A DNA stretch of 64,000 bases. Source: Dioszegia crocea. Its lineage: Eukaryota > Basidiomycota > Tremellomycetes > Tremellales > Bulleribasidiaceae. Made by a program: the position numbers and the translations under genes. Where the stretch lies: the NCBI GenBank assembly GCA_001600615.1, contig BCKK01000007.1, forward strand, positions 272,655 to 336,654, in the 5' to 3' direction. Within the stretch, counting starts at the first letter, position 1; the number at the start of each line of letters is the position of its first letter. Shown in pieces: positions 36,917 to 48,800 of this stretch. The notes beneath the pieces were generated by a model, which was not told where the DNA came from, made no database searches, and saw nothing but the letters and a program-made list of their open reading frames with translations.

Positions 36917-39495
36917 ATGGACGAGGTGAGCTCTTGTCCTACATTAACTCCATATAGCTGATAAGGAAAGGGAGCTACACCCCCTCCGGGAACTCGACCA
37001 AGTCTGAGCCGCTCACATACAGCCACCTCTAGTGCCAATGGCGACACATCCCTCGATATAGAGGATGGTCTACACGATATCTCTCTCACTGGCAATGATG
37101 ACGACGAGGAGGTTTTACAGGATATAGGGCTTGGTTCGCCCGTACGCGAATTAGTCGGAAGGCGTAGTTGGGTAACGGACCATTCACCCTCGCCTTCTTC
37201 GAGGAATGGACGGCCTGCGGCATTGGATTTCGGAGATGCGGATGGCGATGATGGAGGGGATATAGGATCTGCACTTTCTCCCCACAAGCCAAAACCCTCG
37301 TCAACTCCAGAACTTGGATTTGACCAAGCTGTCTCGCCCTCATCTCATCAATGGACCCCTGCGCCTCCTTCACCTGGCATAAGAAGTCTTACCCCTTCTC
37401 CATCCCAACAATCAATCTCCGCATTTCAATCCCCATCGCACTCACACTCTCCACAACTTCCTATCGGATCTACATCATCTTTGTCCCCACCGCATACACC
37501 GCTTTCTGAATCAAGACATTCGTACCGCTCCGCCTCCCCCTCTCCTAACCGCGGGAACGAATTCCACTCTCTGAAACCCCATCTCCCAACTTCCATACCC
37601 ATATCCACCTCCAACGAGGATACGTCAGCTACAGCATTCGAGTCCATACCTCTCTCTACCACACCGCCTAAACCAGCCTCATCTGTCCCTCTCCCTTCGT
37701 CCCCTAGCGCCAACCTTAGCCCACCCTCAAAAGCTGGTAAAAGGCGGAGCTGGAATGGGTTTGGGCAGGCTAAAGATAAGGCTGCGAAGCGGTCTAGCTG
37801 GATAAACGGAGCTCCAGTCGTGGGCAATGGAGACATCTACCCTGCTGCAGCGGCGAAGAACTCCATCTCCCAGCCTGACATTCATGAGGAACGACCTGAG
37901 CCATCTGGCGATACTGAGGAGTCGGAGGAGGCCTCAGTACCCAAACCTCGATTACACGCCCCTCCCGCTCATCCCCACCCATTCCCCCTTCCTCCTCCTC
38001 GACCAGCCTCACCACTGTCTATCGCCAATAAACGGGCCTCAGTTCAGCCCGAGGCTCCAGCCCCCAGCGCGGGCCCAGCAGGCGGTATAGGTGCCAAGGG
38101 CCTTTCAGCCTTTGAGAAGATTGTGAACCACACTCGACCCTCTCACCTCCCTCCCAAACCTAAAGAAGAGGACGATACGCACTATCATCAATGGGAGACA
38201 ATCATGGCGCAGGCGAGGGAACACGAGAAGGAGCGGAGAAAGATCCAAGAGGCGCGACGGTTGGACAAGGAGAAGAAATTGGCAGCTGCTACTCCTAAGT
38301 GGGATGCGCTGCTTTCTGACCCTGGATTCAACGTGGGGAAAGTAAAGAGTGATCAGGCGTTGAGGGAGATGTGGTTCCATGGTGTGCCCGGATACCTTAG
38401 GGGAAAAGCTTGGGGATTAGCAATTGGGAATCCACTCGCCATGTCCAGAGGTATGTACTGAAAAAGACTGGGCTGATGACAAGATGCGTACAAGATCTAC
38501 CTCTCCCGAGCTCGAAAGGCTCTCGATTCAGGTCGATTCCCCGATACAATACTAGAACAGATTGAGCGAGATCTCGATCGTACCCTACCCCAGCTGAAGC
38601 TGTTTGGACGATCATCACCTATGCGAGCAGATCTCCACGAGTTTCTAACTGCTTGGGTCGTATACCGCTCTGATGAGGGTTTGGGATATGTAAGTTCTTG
38701 TTTACTGAACCAAGCTGACATATAGGCACCCTACGTCTCTCACATTGCTGCCATGCTTCTCCTTCCCTCTCCGCCCGCTCAAGCCTTTTTGCAGCTGTGC
38801 AACCTTCTCTCTCGCCCTTGTCTACACGCATTTGTTACAGAAACCAAGGACGAGATTGAGGCGTTCTACCGTGTTTTTGAAAACCTTCAAGCGGACACGT
38901 TTCCGAAGATCTACGCCAACTGTAGTAATCTTGGGCTGAGGTTGCCAGAGGGGTATTTCAGGAGTATGTTGGTGGAGCAGGTACCGTTTGAGGCGTGTTG
39001 CAGATTATGGGATCAGGTGAGTGTTTACATTCGGGGCTGAGCGGCGGGGAGCTGTGCGCTCCAACGAGCAAGATTAATCCTGGGGCGGAGGTCAGGGGAT
39101 CCTAAGATTCAGCAGGAACATACATCAGCTAACGTGATAGATTGTCCTAGATGGAGATGGCTACATCTTCCGCTCCGCTCTAGCTATCTTTGGCTTCCTC
39201 GAACCGAGGTGAGTACCGGCCCAACCACACTGAGAATAAGCTGACATCAAGATTACACTTTCCCGACAAGAATGAGATCCTGTCGGTGTTGGAAGGCCGT
39301 AATAAAGCAACGCTCGCCATAACTGAGCGGGAGAGAGAACGCGCCCGACTGAAGGGTGAATCATTCGATGATGAGCTCGATGGGAAATTGAGCGTATTTG
39401 GCTTGAGTGAGGATGCCTTGTTTGATTGGCTAGCGATGGACGGGTGGAGAGAGTCGAGATATGAGCGATTGGTAGTGAGAGAGATGCCTGATTAG
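36917..39495 (+). CDS. TBC-domain (Rab-GAP-like) protein with non-canonical glutamine finger
   Basis: A tiny exon 1 (ATG 36917, MDE) joins across a ~51-nt intron to a long disordered region (Ser/Pro/charged, ~36975-38100). The TBC domain begins near 38300 with LREMWFHGVPGYLRGKAWGL. It has the arginine-finger motif IERDLDR (IxxDxxR) near 38560, the helix GLGYAPYVSHIAAMLLL, then KDEIEAFYRVFENLQ and the closing LWDQ-IVLDGDGYIFRSALAI. The usual YxQGM motif reads YAPYV here, so the Q finger is absent. The ending is WRESRYERLVVREMPD, stop TAG 39493-39495. TBC proteins normally stimulate Rab GTP hydrolysis. Activity here is uncertain because of the missing glutamine. Confidence 0.82.
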
Positions 39496-39810
39496 ACTAG
39501 AGTTAGGGATATATGCATCTTGGCACTTTGTGGCGGAGGAATGACGCACGGGCCTGGGGTTTTCTCCGTTTTCGCCACCCAGCCAAACGGACTCGGGTAT
39601 ACATCGGCGTCTCACTCGTCAGCCTTCTCATCACTGCATTCACCCCCCGCCCGTCCCATACACATCTATCCACTCCTATATAACAGCAGGCCATAGCTGA
39701 GAGGATCACAGTCCATCAGCCAGGCCGTCTTCCCATAGAAAAACCCTTCTTGAAACAAGATCAGCGACGCCTTGCCAAGCCGTCACGTCGGCCCGCAGCT
39801 TCCGTTAAGT

Positions 39811-42423
39811 ATGTCTACCTACCTCCCCCTATCCACTCGTAGCCGTATAACAGCATGGCTAACCTCTCTTCCACAGACCTACACACCGACCTTTGTCCCT
39901 TCGTCTTGGCCCAACTCCGACACTGTTTGGATCAGTGCAGAGATCTGGAACACCGCTATATCCCCTACCGATCCTTTCTTTTCTATCCCGCCCTCTCCAA
40001 CTTTCATGTCCCTCCACTCCACCCCTATCTCCACCGTCGAGGGCACACCATCATCCGTCCCCGGCGCCGGAGACACTCAAGCCACATCACCAAAATCAAC
40101 CCAGCCACCTCATTCTCGCGCGATGCAGCGGATGCTTAGTCAGGAATCGGCCGGTTCCGCTTCTACAGCCACCGCCCCTGGCCCTCCCGCAGTTGCGGTC
40201 ACTGGCGGCCAACCTTCATCCCCCGCTGGCGGATCGGGCGGCGTCAGCACACCCAAGGCGAGACAGGTCAGTCTGTCAGTCGAGGGCGGCGGACGGAAGG
40301 ACGAGCAGCTCTCTCGAGATTTAGAGGAGCTGCAAGTCAGATCACCCCACGTAATGGGTGATGTTGGTGTGCCAGGCCCACAAGCACAAGCGGACGACGC
40401 GATGGAGGATATCGTCCAGCCTACACCTACCTACGCCAAAGGTAATGGTCTCGGGAATGGGAACGGACACGAACGTGCTCTATCAGGCTCGACCGATTCT
40501 TCCGATTCAGGCAGTCAACTCCCCTCACAACTCGGATCCATGTACGGTGCTGAGGGCTTCACCACCGCGCCCGCACATACCAGTCCATACGGCTACAACA
40601 TCCCCCAATCGGATTCACCCGAATACACCATGACTGCTGCAGCTGCGGCCGCCGTTGCAGCAGCGGACGAAGCTGTAAAGCAGCTAAACGGGACGACAAC
40701 GGTTTATCATGGTATCATTCCTTCCATCCCCGGTCCTCAGCAAATATCCGATGCGGGCCTTGAAAACCCTTATCAGCTTCCCCGGGGCTACGCAAACTTT
40801 GTCAAGCCGCAGAATAAGAATGATGGAGCGGGGATCAGCCGACAGAGCTCTACGTCGTCATCCACCACTGAGGCGAGTACGAGTTCGGAGGAGGAAGATC
40901 TGTGTATCCCGCGGATCGAGTGGGTAGATAAAGATGCCGGTGGGCAGGCGCCCCAGACATGGGCGAATGGGTTCTTTACGCCCTTTAGGGCTGGGTCAGG
41001 CGCTGCGTCCATTGTCGGTGTTGGCGCGGGTACCAATGCGCAGAAGGGCAATGGGAGCCCAGCAAGGATGCCACCTCCTGCTTCTACAAACCGGATTACT
41101 TCCCCTCGGAATAAAAATCCCGCCTCGCCCATCCCTACGTCATTCCCTTCGGGCTCCACACATACGCCTTCTGGCCTCGGTCAATCATCTGCCCTGCCCA
41201 GCGGCGTTCCCCCAGAGGCGATGGACGAGGATGATGATGATCAGACTATTGGTCAGAGGGATAAATCACCCTCTACATCCTCGCACTCTTCTCAATCTGG
41301 ATTAGACCTTCTCATCCGCGCCGTCACCCACAGTTCTAGTGGGAAAGAACGGGCCGAAGATATCCCCCGCCCGACCGACTCCACAAACGACGAAGCGACA
41401 TCTCCATCATATGACGGGAAAGGCAAGCGTAAGGCCGGATCAAAGGCAGTGGACCAATGGCGGAACTCGGGTATCCCGACTGGGGTCGGATCGAAGGGGA
41501 AGCCAGGAAAGACGGCAAGGTTTAGAGAGAGGGAAGATACCACGTCAACCGAGCCTGAAACCCCACTTGCCGGACCTCCACCCAAAAAGAAGCGGAGACG
41601 GAGTAGCGCGATGGATGAGCGGGAAGTGATTGATCCTGAATTATTGGCAGAAGATGGGATGCGTAATTCTGCACCGGCGCCCGTATCGATTCAGTATGGG
41701 GAGGAAGAGCAGTTTGCGCAGCCCGAGGAGGATATGATTGAGGATGAGTCTGAGCCGGATGATGGGGCTAGTGAAGGGGATTCAGAGTATGCCGGTGAGG
41801 GTAAAAAGAAGGTTGGACGAAGGGCAGCTCCGGCAGCTAGGCGAACAACTGTACGGGGTAGGTCAAGCCTTACCACTTCCGCAGCGCATAATGCCGTAGC
41901 GGGTACGTCTAAATCCGGAACGCCTACTGCGTCGGGTGGAGCGAAGAAGGGGCGTAAGAATTCTAGTCCGAGTGGGACAGGGAAAGGAAAGGCGGCGGCG
42001 GCGGCTGCAGCGGCAGCGGCGAGTACATCAGCCATGATGGTTCCCGGTGGCGTTCAGTGTGATTATGTCAATCCATTACCAGTGAGTTATCTTTTTGATG
42101 ACTAATGTGATGATCAAGAGCAAAAAAGCTGACAATTTAGCCATTCAACAGATGCCAAGATGTCTTTACTCGGAAATACGACTTGCCGCGACATATGGCT
42201 CGACACGGTCGTAGAGAGGGCGAATTGGTATATGAGGGCAAGTTGGCAGAGGAGAAGGCGCTTCTCTGGGCTGCAATCAAGGACAGACCCAAGGTGACGT
42301 GTGATGGGTGCGGAGAAAGCTTTACAAGGTGAGTCTTTCCTTTGACGAGAAGGTTCAGGGCAGTGGCTGATTTTTCTTAGGATGGACGCTTTGAAGCGAC
42401 ATCAGGCAAAGCAGCACCATTAG
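39811..42423 (+). CDS. C2H2 zinc-finger protein, probable transcription factor
   Basis: A long Ser/Gly/Pro-rich N-terminal region with a basic PPPKKKRRRSS nuclear-localisation-like motif (~41577), acidic patches (~41720) and an alanine run (~42000) leads to two C-terminal zinc fingers. Finger 1 is unusual: C-x10-C-x12-H-x3-H, spanning the intron ~42080-42141 and ending FTRKYDLPRHMARHGR. Finger 2 is classical: CDGCGESFTRMDALKRHQ with a final H. The stop TAG is at 42421-42423. The start is uncertain: ATG 39811 reads in frame, but the surrounding GTATGT...CTAAC...CCACAG looks like a 5' intron (~39810-39876). If that is spliced, translation would begin at the Met near 40005. The target genes are unknown. 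Confidence 0.75.
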
Positions 42424-42885
42424 GTGGGCGGATATCCAGAGGAGGTGTGAGATATTCCAGGGTAAAGGGTGATTAGGGGAGGAAGTTGAGAATGTAGTGC
42501 GGAATGGGTGGGATGAAGATTGGTTGTAATTGGTGTTTTGGGTGTCTTTTGGGGCATAGGTTTGAGGGAATGATGATTATGGATATGAAATGAGGATTGG
42601 GCGAGCAGGTCTGGGGTCTATGAGTATCGTATAAGGGTCGATTGAAAATGTACGCTGTTTGTGATAGGATCCATCAGTGGTAGGGTTGTAGTGCTCCAGT
42701 TGGGATTTAGGTGATAGTTTATCAATGTGTCCCCCTCTGAGGTGGGGAGGCCAGCTACATGTACTCGTATGACGATTATACAAACAGATCTAAACTCAGA
42801 GATGATCTTACACTCTAAACTCAAATGTCCACACTCCATTCTGACCTCTGACCTCAAACAACCCGGGCTCCCATGGGCTAGCTAG
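42424..42885. other. Convergent intergenic region
   Basis: 462 bp between two 3' ends hold the two UTRs. The GGGATTTAGGTG / CCCCACC-type patches do not form a recognisable gene. Confidence 0.5.
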
Positions 42886-45800
42886 CTAATTATAACTCGC
42901 CTCGTCCGTCTTTAAGAAATCCGTCTCACTTTCTGTTGCTTTCCGATATCGATCAGCTCGCATCGCTTGCATTGACGCGACGTTGTATCGCTGTCCGACC
43001 CTCTTGAGCGCTTGGACGACAGTTTCAACTTCCGCTTCGACCGGTTGGGCCCCTGGGGAATTAGCATTTGACATTAGGATAAAGTGTTAAGTTGGAGGAA
43101 GCGATAGAGGGGGAGGAGGAAGGGAACTGGGAGGAATGGATAACTTACCGGTATGATCACCTATCGAATGTAGACGCTTCACTTCCCTTATCAAGATCTT
43201 TACCAAGAACGAAAAGCTACAAATTAGCAATAGGGTCTCAAAGCAGGAGAGAGACACAAACTCACACCATGGCTATAAAGACATCCATCTCGGCATATTC
43301 ATCCTCTTGAATCACATATCGGATCGTTCTCGTCAACCTGCGCGCAACATTTACCGCTAGGGTATTTTCGGCTTTGAAGGAGAAGACGTCAAATATGAAC
43401 ATCCAGGCACAACCAATGACGAAATGCTGTGTGCGTCAGCGATGTTCTTAACTCGGACAAGACCAGTTCCAATTTGAGCATTCTAGATGGTAGGCCCAAC
43501 CCCAACAACCTCGCTCTTGTCAGACGCAGGAACTCAAACTCACCAATGTCACAGCCTCCTTCTTCCTACCCGGAGCAAAATGCCAATTCGCCATCTGACC
43601 ATCATCCGGTCTTTCCCATTCAGTCCTTCGATCCTCTGGTAAATCCCTCTCCATCCTCAAGAGGGCTTGACGGACTTGCTCATATGCCTTCGGTGTACGA
43701 ATCTTGGGCGTTTTCGTCCATCCTCTAGAAGATTCGTCGGTTCCATTAGAAGTTTCGGCGAAATGACTAGGAGGAGGAGGTCCTTGGCCTGGAGCCGGAG
43801 TTGACGACGAATGACCACCTCTTCCCCCACTTCCCGGACCACCACCTCTTCCCCCAGCCCCACTACCACCCCCCGGCGGCCCCATCCCCCCACTCAACAC
43901 ATTCTGCCTCGTCAAAAACTCATCGATGCCCGCTCCGCCCTCTGGCGACATACCCGCTGTAGTCAAGCCTGCATCCCATCCAGGCTCAGGAGGGAGGTAC
44001 ATCAATTTCGAAGCTCGTTCGAGGATGCTCAACCCTCGGATATAGAGTGTAAACATGCTTGATTTAGATTTTGTATTGTAGTTGTTGGTGGCGCCTGAGT
44101 CGTACCCGAATGGACCGACGGGCAGGGGGGACGGTAGCCAATTTGCATTGACGGTAATGTCGTCGTGGATCGATACGAGGCCCTGACATCTCAGCTTCTG
44201 TGCGAAGTAAAGATTGGAGGGATTTGGTGGAAAGGGGACATACCAGTTCAAACTCATGTAAAGGCTTAGGAAACGGTGTGGAGATGATTTCGTCGGGGAT
44301 TGCGATAGGCCATTGAGATGCGATAGCTCCACATCGATCAACAGTAAAAACGGCCCAACTAAGACATTAGCCCACTCGACTATTGGTTCTCGGACATCCC
44401 AGGCGGCGCCAACTCACAATGCCCAAATCCGTTCGCCTAGATCAATCGCATCGACAGGCGGACCGAGAATGTATGCTCGCTGACGCATTAATGCGCCTAG
44501 GTCTGCACGGCGATCATAGGCGTATTTACTCGGTTTGAAAACTACAGATGGGATTTGATGTAGTCCTGCACTTAGAGCCATTCTGAATGATCAGCTCGGG
44601 CCCCACTTTGCGCCGTCTTGACGGAGAAGAAAGCTCACCTAGCCGCCATCCCCGTCATCATATACCCTTCATGATATTTCGCCAGACCATACTTGTACAC
44701 AGCCAACATAGTTGCCGCGCGAACAGCATCGAGTAGACGGTCGGCGTGTGTTATAGCCTCGTCGAGCTGTTTGAGGGCAATAGAGTAGAAGTGCGATTCT
44801 AATGCGCGAATAGGACCATGTGTGGATGCGCGGGAGGCGAGGAGGTACATTGTGTAAAGTAGACAAGGGTGGGGGCGGCGTAGTGGTGGAAGCGAAAGAC
44901 TGCACGATGAGATTATGGGCACTGGATGAAACGGATATCGGACTTACCTTGCTAAGAATCGCGGAATGTGGATTTCTTGACCTACAACCTTTATGCCCGA
45001 AAAGAAGATATCTAATCTGTATCTTCAGCTCTACCCTCAGGTCAAACTCACAAATGATCTCTCGCCACAGTGGGTAAATCCGCCGCATCGAACCAACCCC
45101 CAACCAACGGCATTCCCTCAAATGACGGATCGACACGATCAGGATCAAGCCCATTGTCCCTGGATGACATAGCAAGACCGAATGTCCTTGTTTTGACCTT
45201 GGGCGCAGCATTCGGATCAGGGATTGGTTCATCTAGTGATTGTGAAAGACCAATGGCGTTGGTTTGGGGATCGACACTGCCTGCAAAACGGCCCATTGCA
45301 CTTTCGAGCATCGCAGCTGCGAGGTACGAGTGGTTATTGTGAGAATCGGATCGCTGTGGTTGAGGAGGTTGAGAGTAGGAGTATGATGAGGAAGGTGTGG
45401 AACCTGAGGCGGATCCAGTTCCGGGAGCGGGCGCGAGAGCGGGGCCGGGGTGTGATTGGGAGTGGGAAGAGGAAGAAGGGAAAGTTTGGGATGGGTATTG
45501 AGGGTGGTGCGGGTGGTGTGGATAACCCGCGGGGGACGGGACATTATTACCATTCCCCATAGGCATATTGTATGCACTTTCGTTCGTGCTCGGTTGTGGA
45601 GCTGGAGGGGCATCTGGTCCACCTTGGAATAGACCAGGTTGAGGTGCCGAGAAGAAGTGGAATCGATTTGGATCGTTGGTTAGATCCATCGCGATTGCAA
45701 TTTGATCCGGGCTCCGGTAGGTCGATGGTGCTGGCGCTCCCCCGGGTGGTATGTTCTGCGCCAAATTGGAGGCTGGAGGTTGAGATTGCATTTGGAGCAT

Positions 45801-46634
45801 GTCAAAGGGGTTATTAGGCATGGATGTGGATGGAGGAGGAGGTGGCGCAGATAATGTGTTGTCGAACGAATTAACAAGGTTCATAAAGTTCGGATCGAGC
45901 ATTGAGAAGTCGAATGTGTCTTCGATGGCGATATCGAGGGCGTTGAATTGTGGGAAAGCGGATGGAGTGGGCTGAGTGACAGTGTTGCCAAACCCCCCTC
46001 CCCCATTTCCCCCACCTACCCCACCTACCCCACTCCCCCTGCCGACGCCACCATCACCATGATCTCCTCCAGTCCCAAATGTGGTGAACAGCCCCGCGCC
46101 AAATCCCAAAAAGTTGGTATTATACGCCGCCGCCGGATCCGTCACGTCGGCCATATTTGAGAAATCCATCGGTTGGCTATTCTGAGTCGACATGGAGTAT
46201 TGGGTCGATGGACCCATTCCGCTACTCCCACTTCCGCTCCCACTCCCAATGCCGAATGAGAATGGCGGCGTGGATTCCGACGAAGAAGAGGGTTCTTGGG
46301 ATAAGGGTGGTCGACCATGATCCGATATCCCATAGATCGGCTCGGAGCCTAATCCTTGGGATTGGCCTTCGCCACTACCTCCCCTACCCGAGCCACCGCC
46401 CAACAATTGCTCCAATTCCGCCACCTTCTCTTCCAGCTGCTTCACCCGACTGACTGGTTTGCCCGTATCGTACACACACTCCCTCTGGAGCTTCTTGCAA
46501 TGGTCGCATGTCGGTTTTGTTGCCGAACACCTTATGCGCCGTTTCCGGCAGTAGAGGCAGGCAGCTCCTCGGCTGAGGACATTCTTGGAGGGTTCTCCAG
46601 TTGGAATGTCCTCCATCGTTGTGTCCTTGGGCAT
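42886..46634 (-). CDS. Zn2Cys6 fungal transcription factor
   Basis: ATG 46634 opens MPKDTTMEDIPTGEPSK, then the binuclear cluster with the pattern CLYCRKRRIRCSATKPTC followed by DHCKKLQREC. A linker and coiled-coil dimerisation helix (RVKQLEEKVAELEQLLGG) come next. A long Gly/Ser/Pro/Gln-rich region precedes the fungal-specific middle-homology domain: LLDIFFSGIKVVGQEIHIP, YLLASRASTHGPIRALESHF, ATMLAVYKYGLAKYHEGYMM and RQRAYILGPPVDAIDLGERI. A Gly/Ser-rich insertion lies near 43800. The C-terminus ends FLKTDEASYN, stop at 42886. About nine introns are inferred. Such proteins bind CGG triplets, and its own promoter carries such palindromes (see 46722 and 46822). Confidence 0.9.
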
Positions 46635-46721
46635 GTTATTGGACTATCAGTACAGGGTGAGTGACTAGGTGACAGATGTCAAAGTCAGTGTCATGGTCGG
46701 TGCGTTAGATATGGCATCTAT

Positions 46722-46732
46722 TTCCGACGGAA
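46722..46732. promoter_or_regulatory. CCG-N-CGG palindrome (copy 1)
   Basis: TTCCGACGGAA is a perfect inverted repeat of CGG triplets separated by one base, of the kind bound by Zn2Cys6 dimers. It lies 88 bp upstream of the Zn2Cys6 gene start, and a second imperfect inverted half-site pair (CGGAACTTCCG) follows at 46737. Function is inferred. Confidence 0.45.
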
Positions 46733-46821
46733 TGTGCGGAACTTCCGGATCGGGTGACGTGATGAAACCTTATCGGAGCTCTTATCAATAAATATGACGT
46801 GGTATTAATTGCGTCCCCGTG

Positions 46822-46832
46822 TTCCGACGGAA
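46822..46832. promoter_or_regulatory. CCG-N-CGG palindrome (copy 2)
   Basis: A second exact copy of TTCCGACGGAA, exactly 100 bp from the first, 84 bp before the GCS1 start. A further TTCCGG half-site follows at ~46843. It lies between two divergent genes, so it may serve either. Confidence 0.45.
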
Positions 46833-46915
46833 CTTCACCCAGTTCCGGCCAAACATCCTTCGCCCGTCCATACCTCATCTCACCTCACCTCAGTACCTTG
46901 AAAGACATCCCCGAC

Positions 46916-48367
46916 ATGGCGGAAGGATATCAGAAGAAAGAGCTACTAGCCATGATGGCGACGGGCGCAAATAGGCGTGAGTTTGGTCCAAATTTGAGCT
47001 CTCCAAGCTCCACCCTCACTCCTCGTCGACCGCACCACCACCCCTACTTACTTGCTGACATACCAGTCTGTGTCGACTGCAATGCTCCGTCTCCACAGTG
47101 GGCAAGTGTCAGCTATGGCATTTATATCTGCTTGGAGTGTTCGGGCGTACACAGAGGGTTCGGCGTCCACATCTCCTTCGTGAGGTCAATCACCATGGAT
47201 AAGTGGAAAGAGCTGGAAATGCAGAAGATGAGGGTGAGTCTGTCGTCTGCGGGTTGGAACAGGGCTGACGAGTAGCTTGGAGGCAATGAAAAGTTCAAGT
47301 CATTCGTGGAGAGCTATGGGGCCGATGGGGGATACGTAAAGGGCATGGATATACGGGAAAAGTATCATTCATGGGCTGCTGCTCAGTACCGCGATAAGGT
47401 AAGTGTCAGGCCTACCCTGGATCTCAGTGCTGATTGTAAGCTCGCCGCAGCATGTGCAGAGCCGCCCGCCGACTGGTCCCCCTCACCCCGTCCAGCAGAC
47501 TTCCAAACTCCCTCCCGGCCGACTTCAGCACAGGCCACGCGTAAATCCCGCGCCGGCGCTTCAGGCATCGGCTCATCTCTTAACCCTTCTTCACGCTCCA
47601 TCACTCCCCAGCCACAACAAGGAAGCGGCAACGAGGCCTTCTTTGAGCGAATGGGCAATGCCAACTCATCCAGACCTGCCGACCTCCCTCCGTCCCAAGG
47701 AGGAAAATACGCCGGTTTCGGATCGACCTACGAGCCCGAACCCCTTCATCCTGCTGCATACGGCACAAGCAGTCATGCCCTGCCGTCAGTGAATGAAATC
47801 CAAAACAACCCCTTGGGCGCACTGAGTAAAGGGTGGGGATTCCTCTCGTCGGCCGTAGCGACTTCTGCCAGGGAAATCAACGCATCAGTCGTTCAGCCCG
47901 GTGTGGCGCGGGCGGCTGATCTGGCTGCGTCAGTCCAGGCTCCAGGCGCGCGAGGTGTTGGTGGAGAGGGGGAAGGAGGGGACTGGCAGGCGTATTTAAA
48001 TACAGGCCTTGCCCAGGCTAAAGCAGCTGGTAGTTGGGCTGGGCAGAGGGCAAACGAAGGATGGAGCGCCGCGAATGAGTTGGCGAAGGAGAAAGGGGGC
48101 GTGGATCTTAATGAGCAATTAGGTAAATTGGGATTAGGTGGTGCAGGGGGTAGTGGGCAAGGTGGGGTGGGGTATGGACATTTGAATAGGGCCGAGACGG
48201 GGAGAGGGGGCGATGATTTCTTTGATGAGTGGGATGATGCGCCAAGTACGGGTGGCGCGATGGGGGCTGCGCCGTTAGAGCCCGCGCCTAGGCCTGGGCA
48301 GGGGCAAGGGGCACACGCCAAGAAGGATAGTTGGGGTAAGGAAGATGATGGGTGGAAGGACTTCTAG
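46916..48367 (+). CDS. GCS1: ArfGAP Gcs1-type (ArfGAP1 homologue)
   Basis: This protein stimulates GTP hydrolysis on Arf1 in Golgi-ER and post-Golgi traffic. From ATG 46916 (MAEGYQKKELLAMM), the first intron joins to the zinc finger CVDCNAPSPQWASVSYG...CLEC (Cx2Cx16Cx2C) with the catalytic-arginine motif GVHRGFGVHISFVRS. The helix FKSFVESYGADGG and REKYHSWAAAQYRDK follow. After the ~140-residue GAP domain comes a Ser/Pro linker, then amphipathic ALPS-like helical segments (GWGFLSSAVATSAREIN at ~47830 and AYLNTGLAQAKAAGSWAGQ). The acidic C-terminus ends with DDGWKDF, TAG 48365-48367. Three introns lie in the GAP part. The stop, frame and zinc finger are seen directly. Confidence 0.9.
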
Positions 48368-48800
48368 ATTAGATAGGTGAAGATTCCTTGGGTCTTGTAG
48401 AATTGAGATGTAGAGCGAGAAGTAGGAGGAGAGTGGAAGATATATTCTTGCCCTCTTCCCCTTTCCATTCCCTCTTCTTTCTCCTCCGATCCTTCTGCCC
48501 GCTATGTAGTTCTCCTTCCTCCTTCCTCTCTCCTCTCCCCATTCATCTAATCTATAACTATGGTGGGCCCCCGGGTCGCTGCGGGTCGCATCAAAAGCAT
48601 CAATAAAGATGAAACATGAACACGTGACGATTTGCCGCCCGATCGGCGCTCGGGCGTTTTGGAATTGGAAAGCTTCTGGAGCCTTTTGTCCTCAACCATA
48701 CACACCCAAACCGGTCAACTCACCTTCCACTCCCCTCACACATCCTTCATCCTCCCTCACAAGGCGCAGGAAATCAGGATACTATCTATATAATATACAT
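48368..48800. other. Intergenic region upstream of STE23
   Basis: 433 bp with a pyrimidine-rich tract (48440-48560), a CACGTG E-box at 48621-48626 and an A/T-rich leader just before the STE23 start (CTATATAATATACATATG). No gene is recognised. Confidence 0.45.

Noticed and set aside
45048..46634. Treating the Zn2Cys6 zinc-cluster part as a separate gene from the downstream middle-homology part
   Set aside because: Splicing at ~45052 and ~44944 joins the two in frame (LLDIFFSGIKVVGQEIHIP), so one gene explains both.
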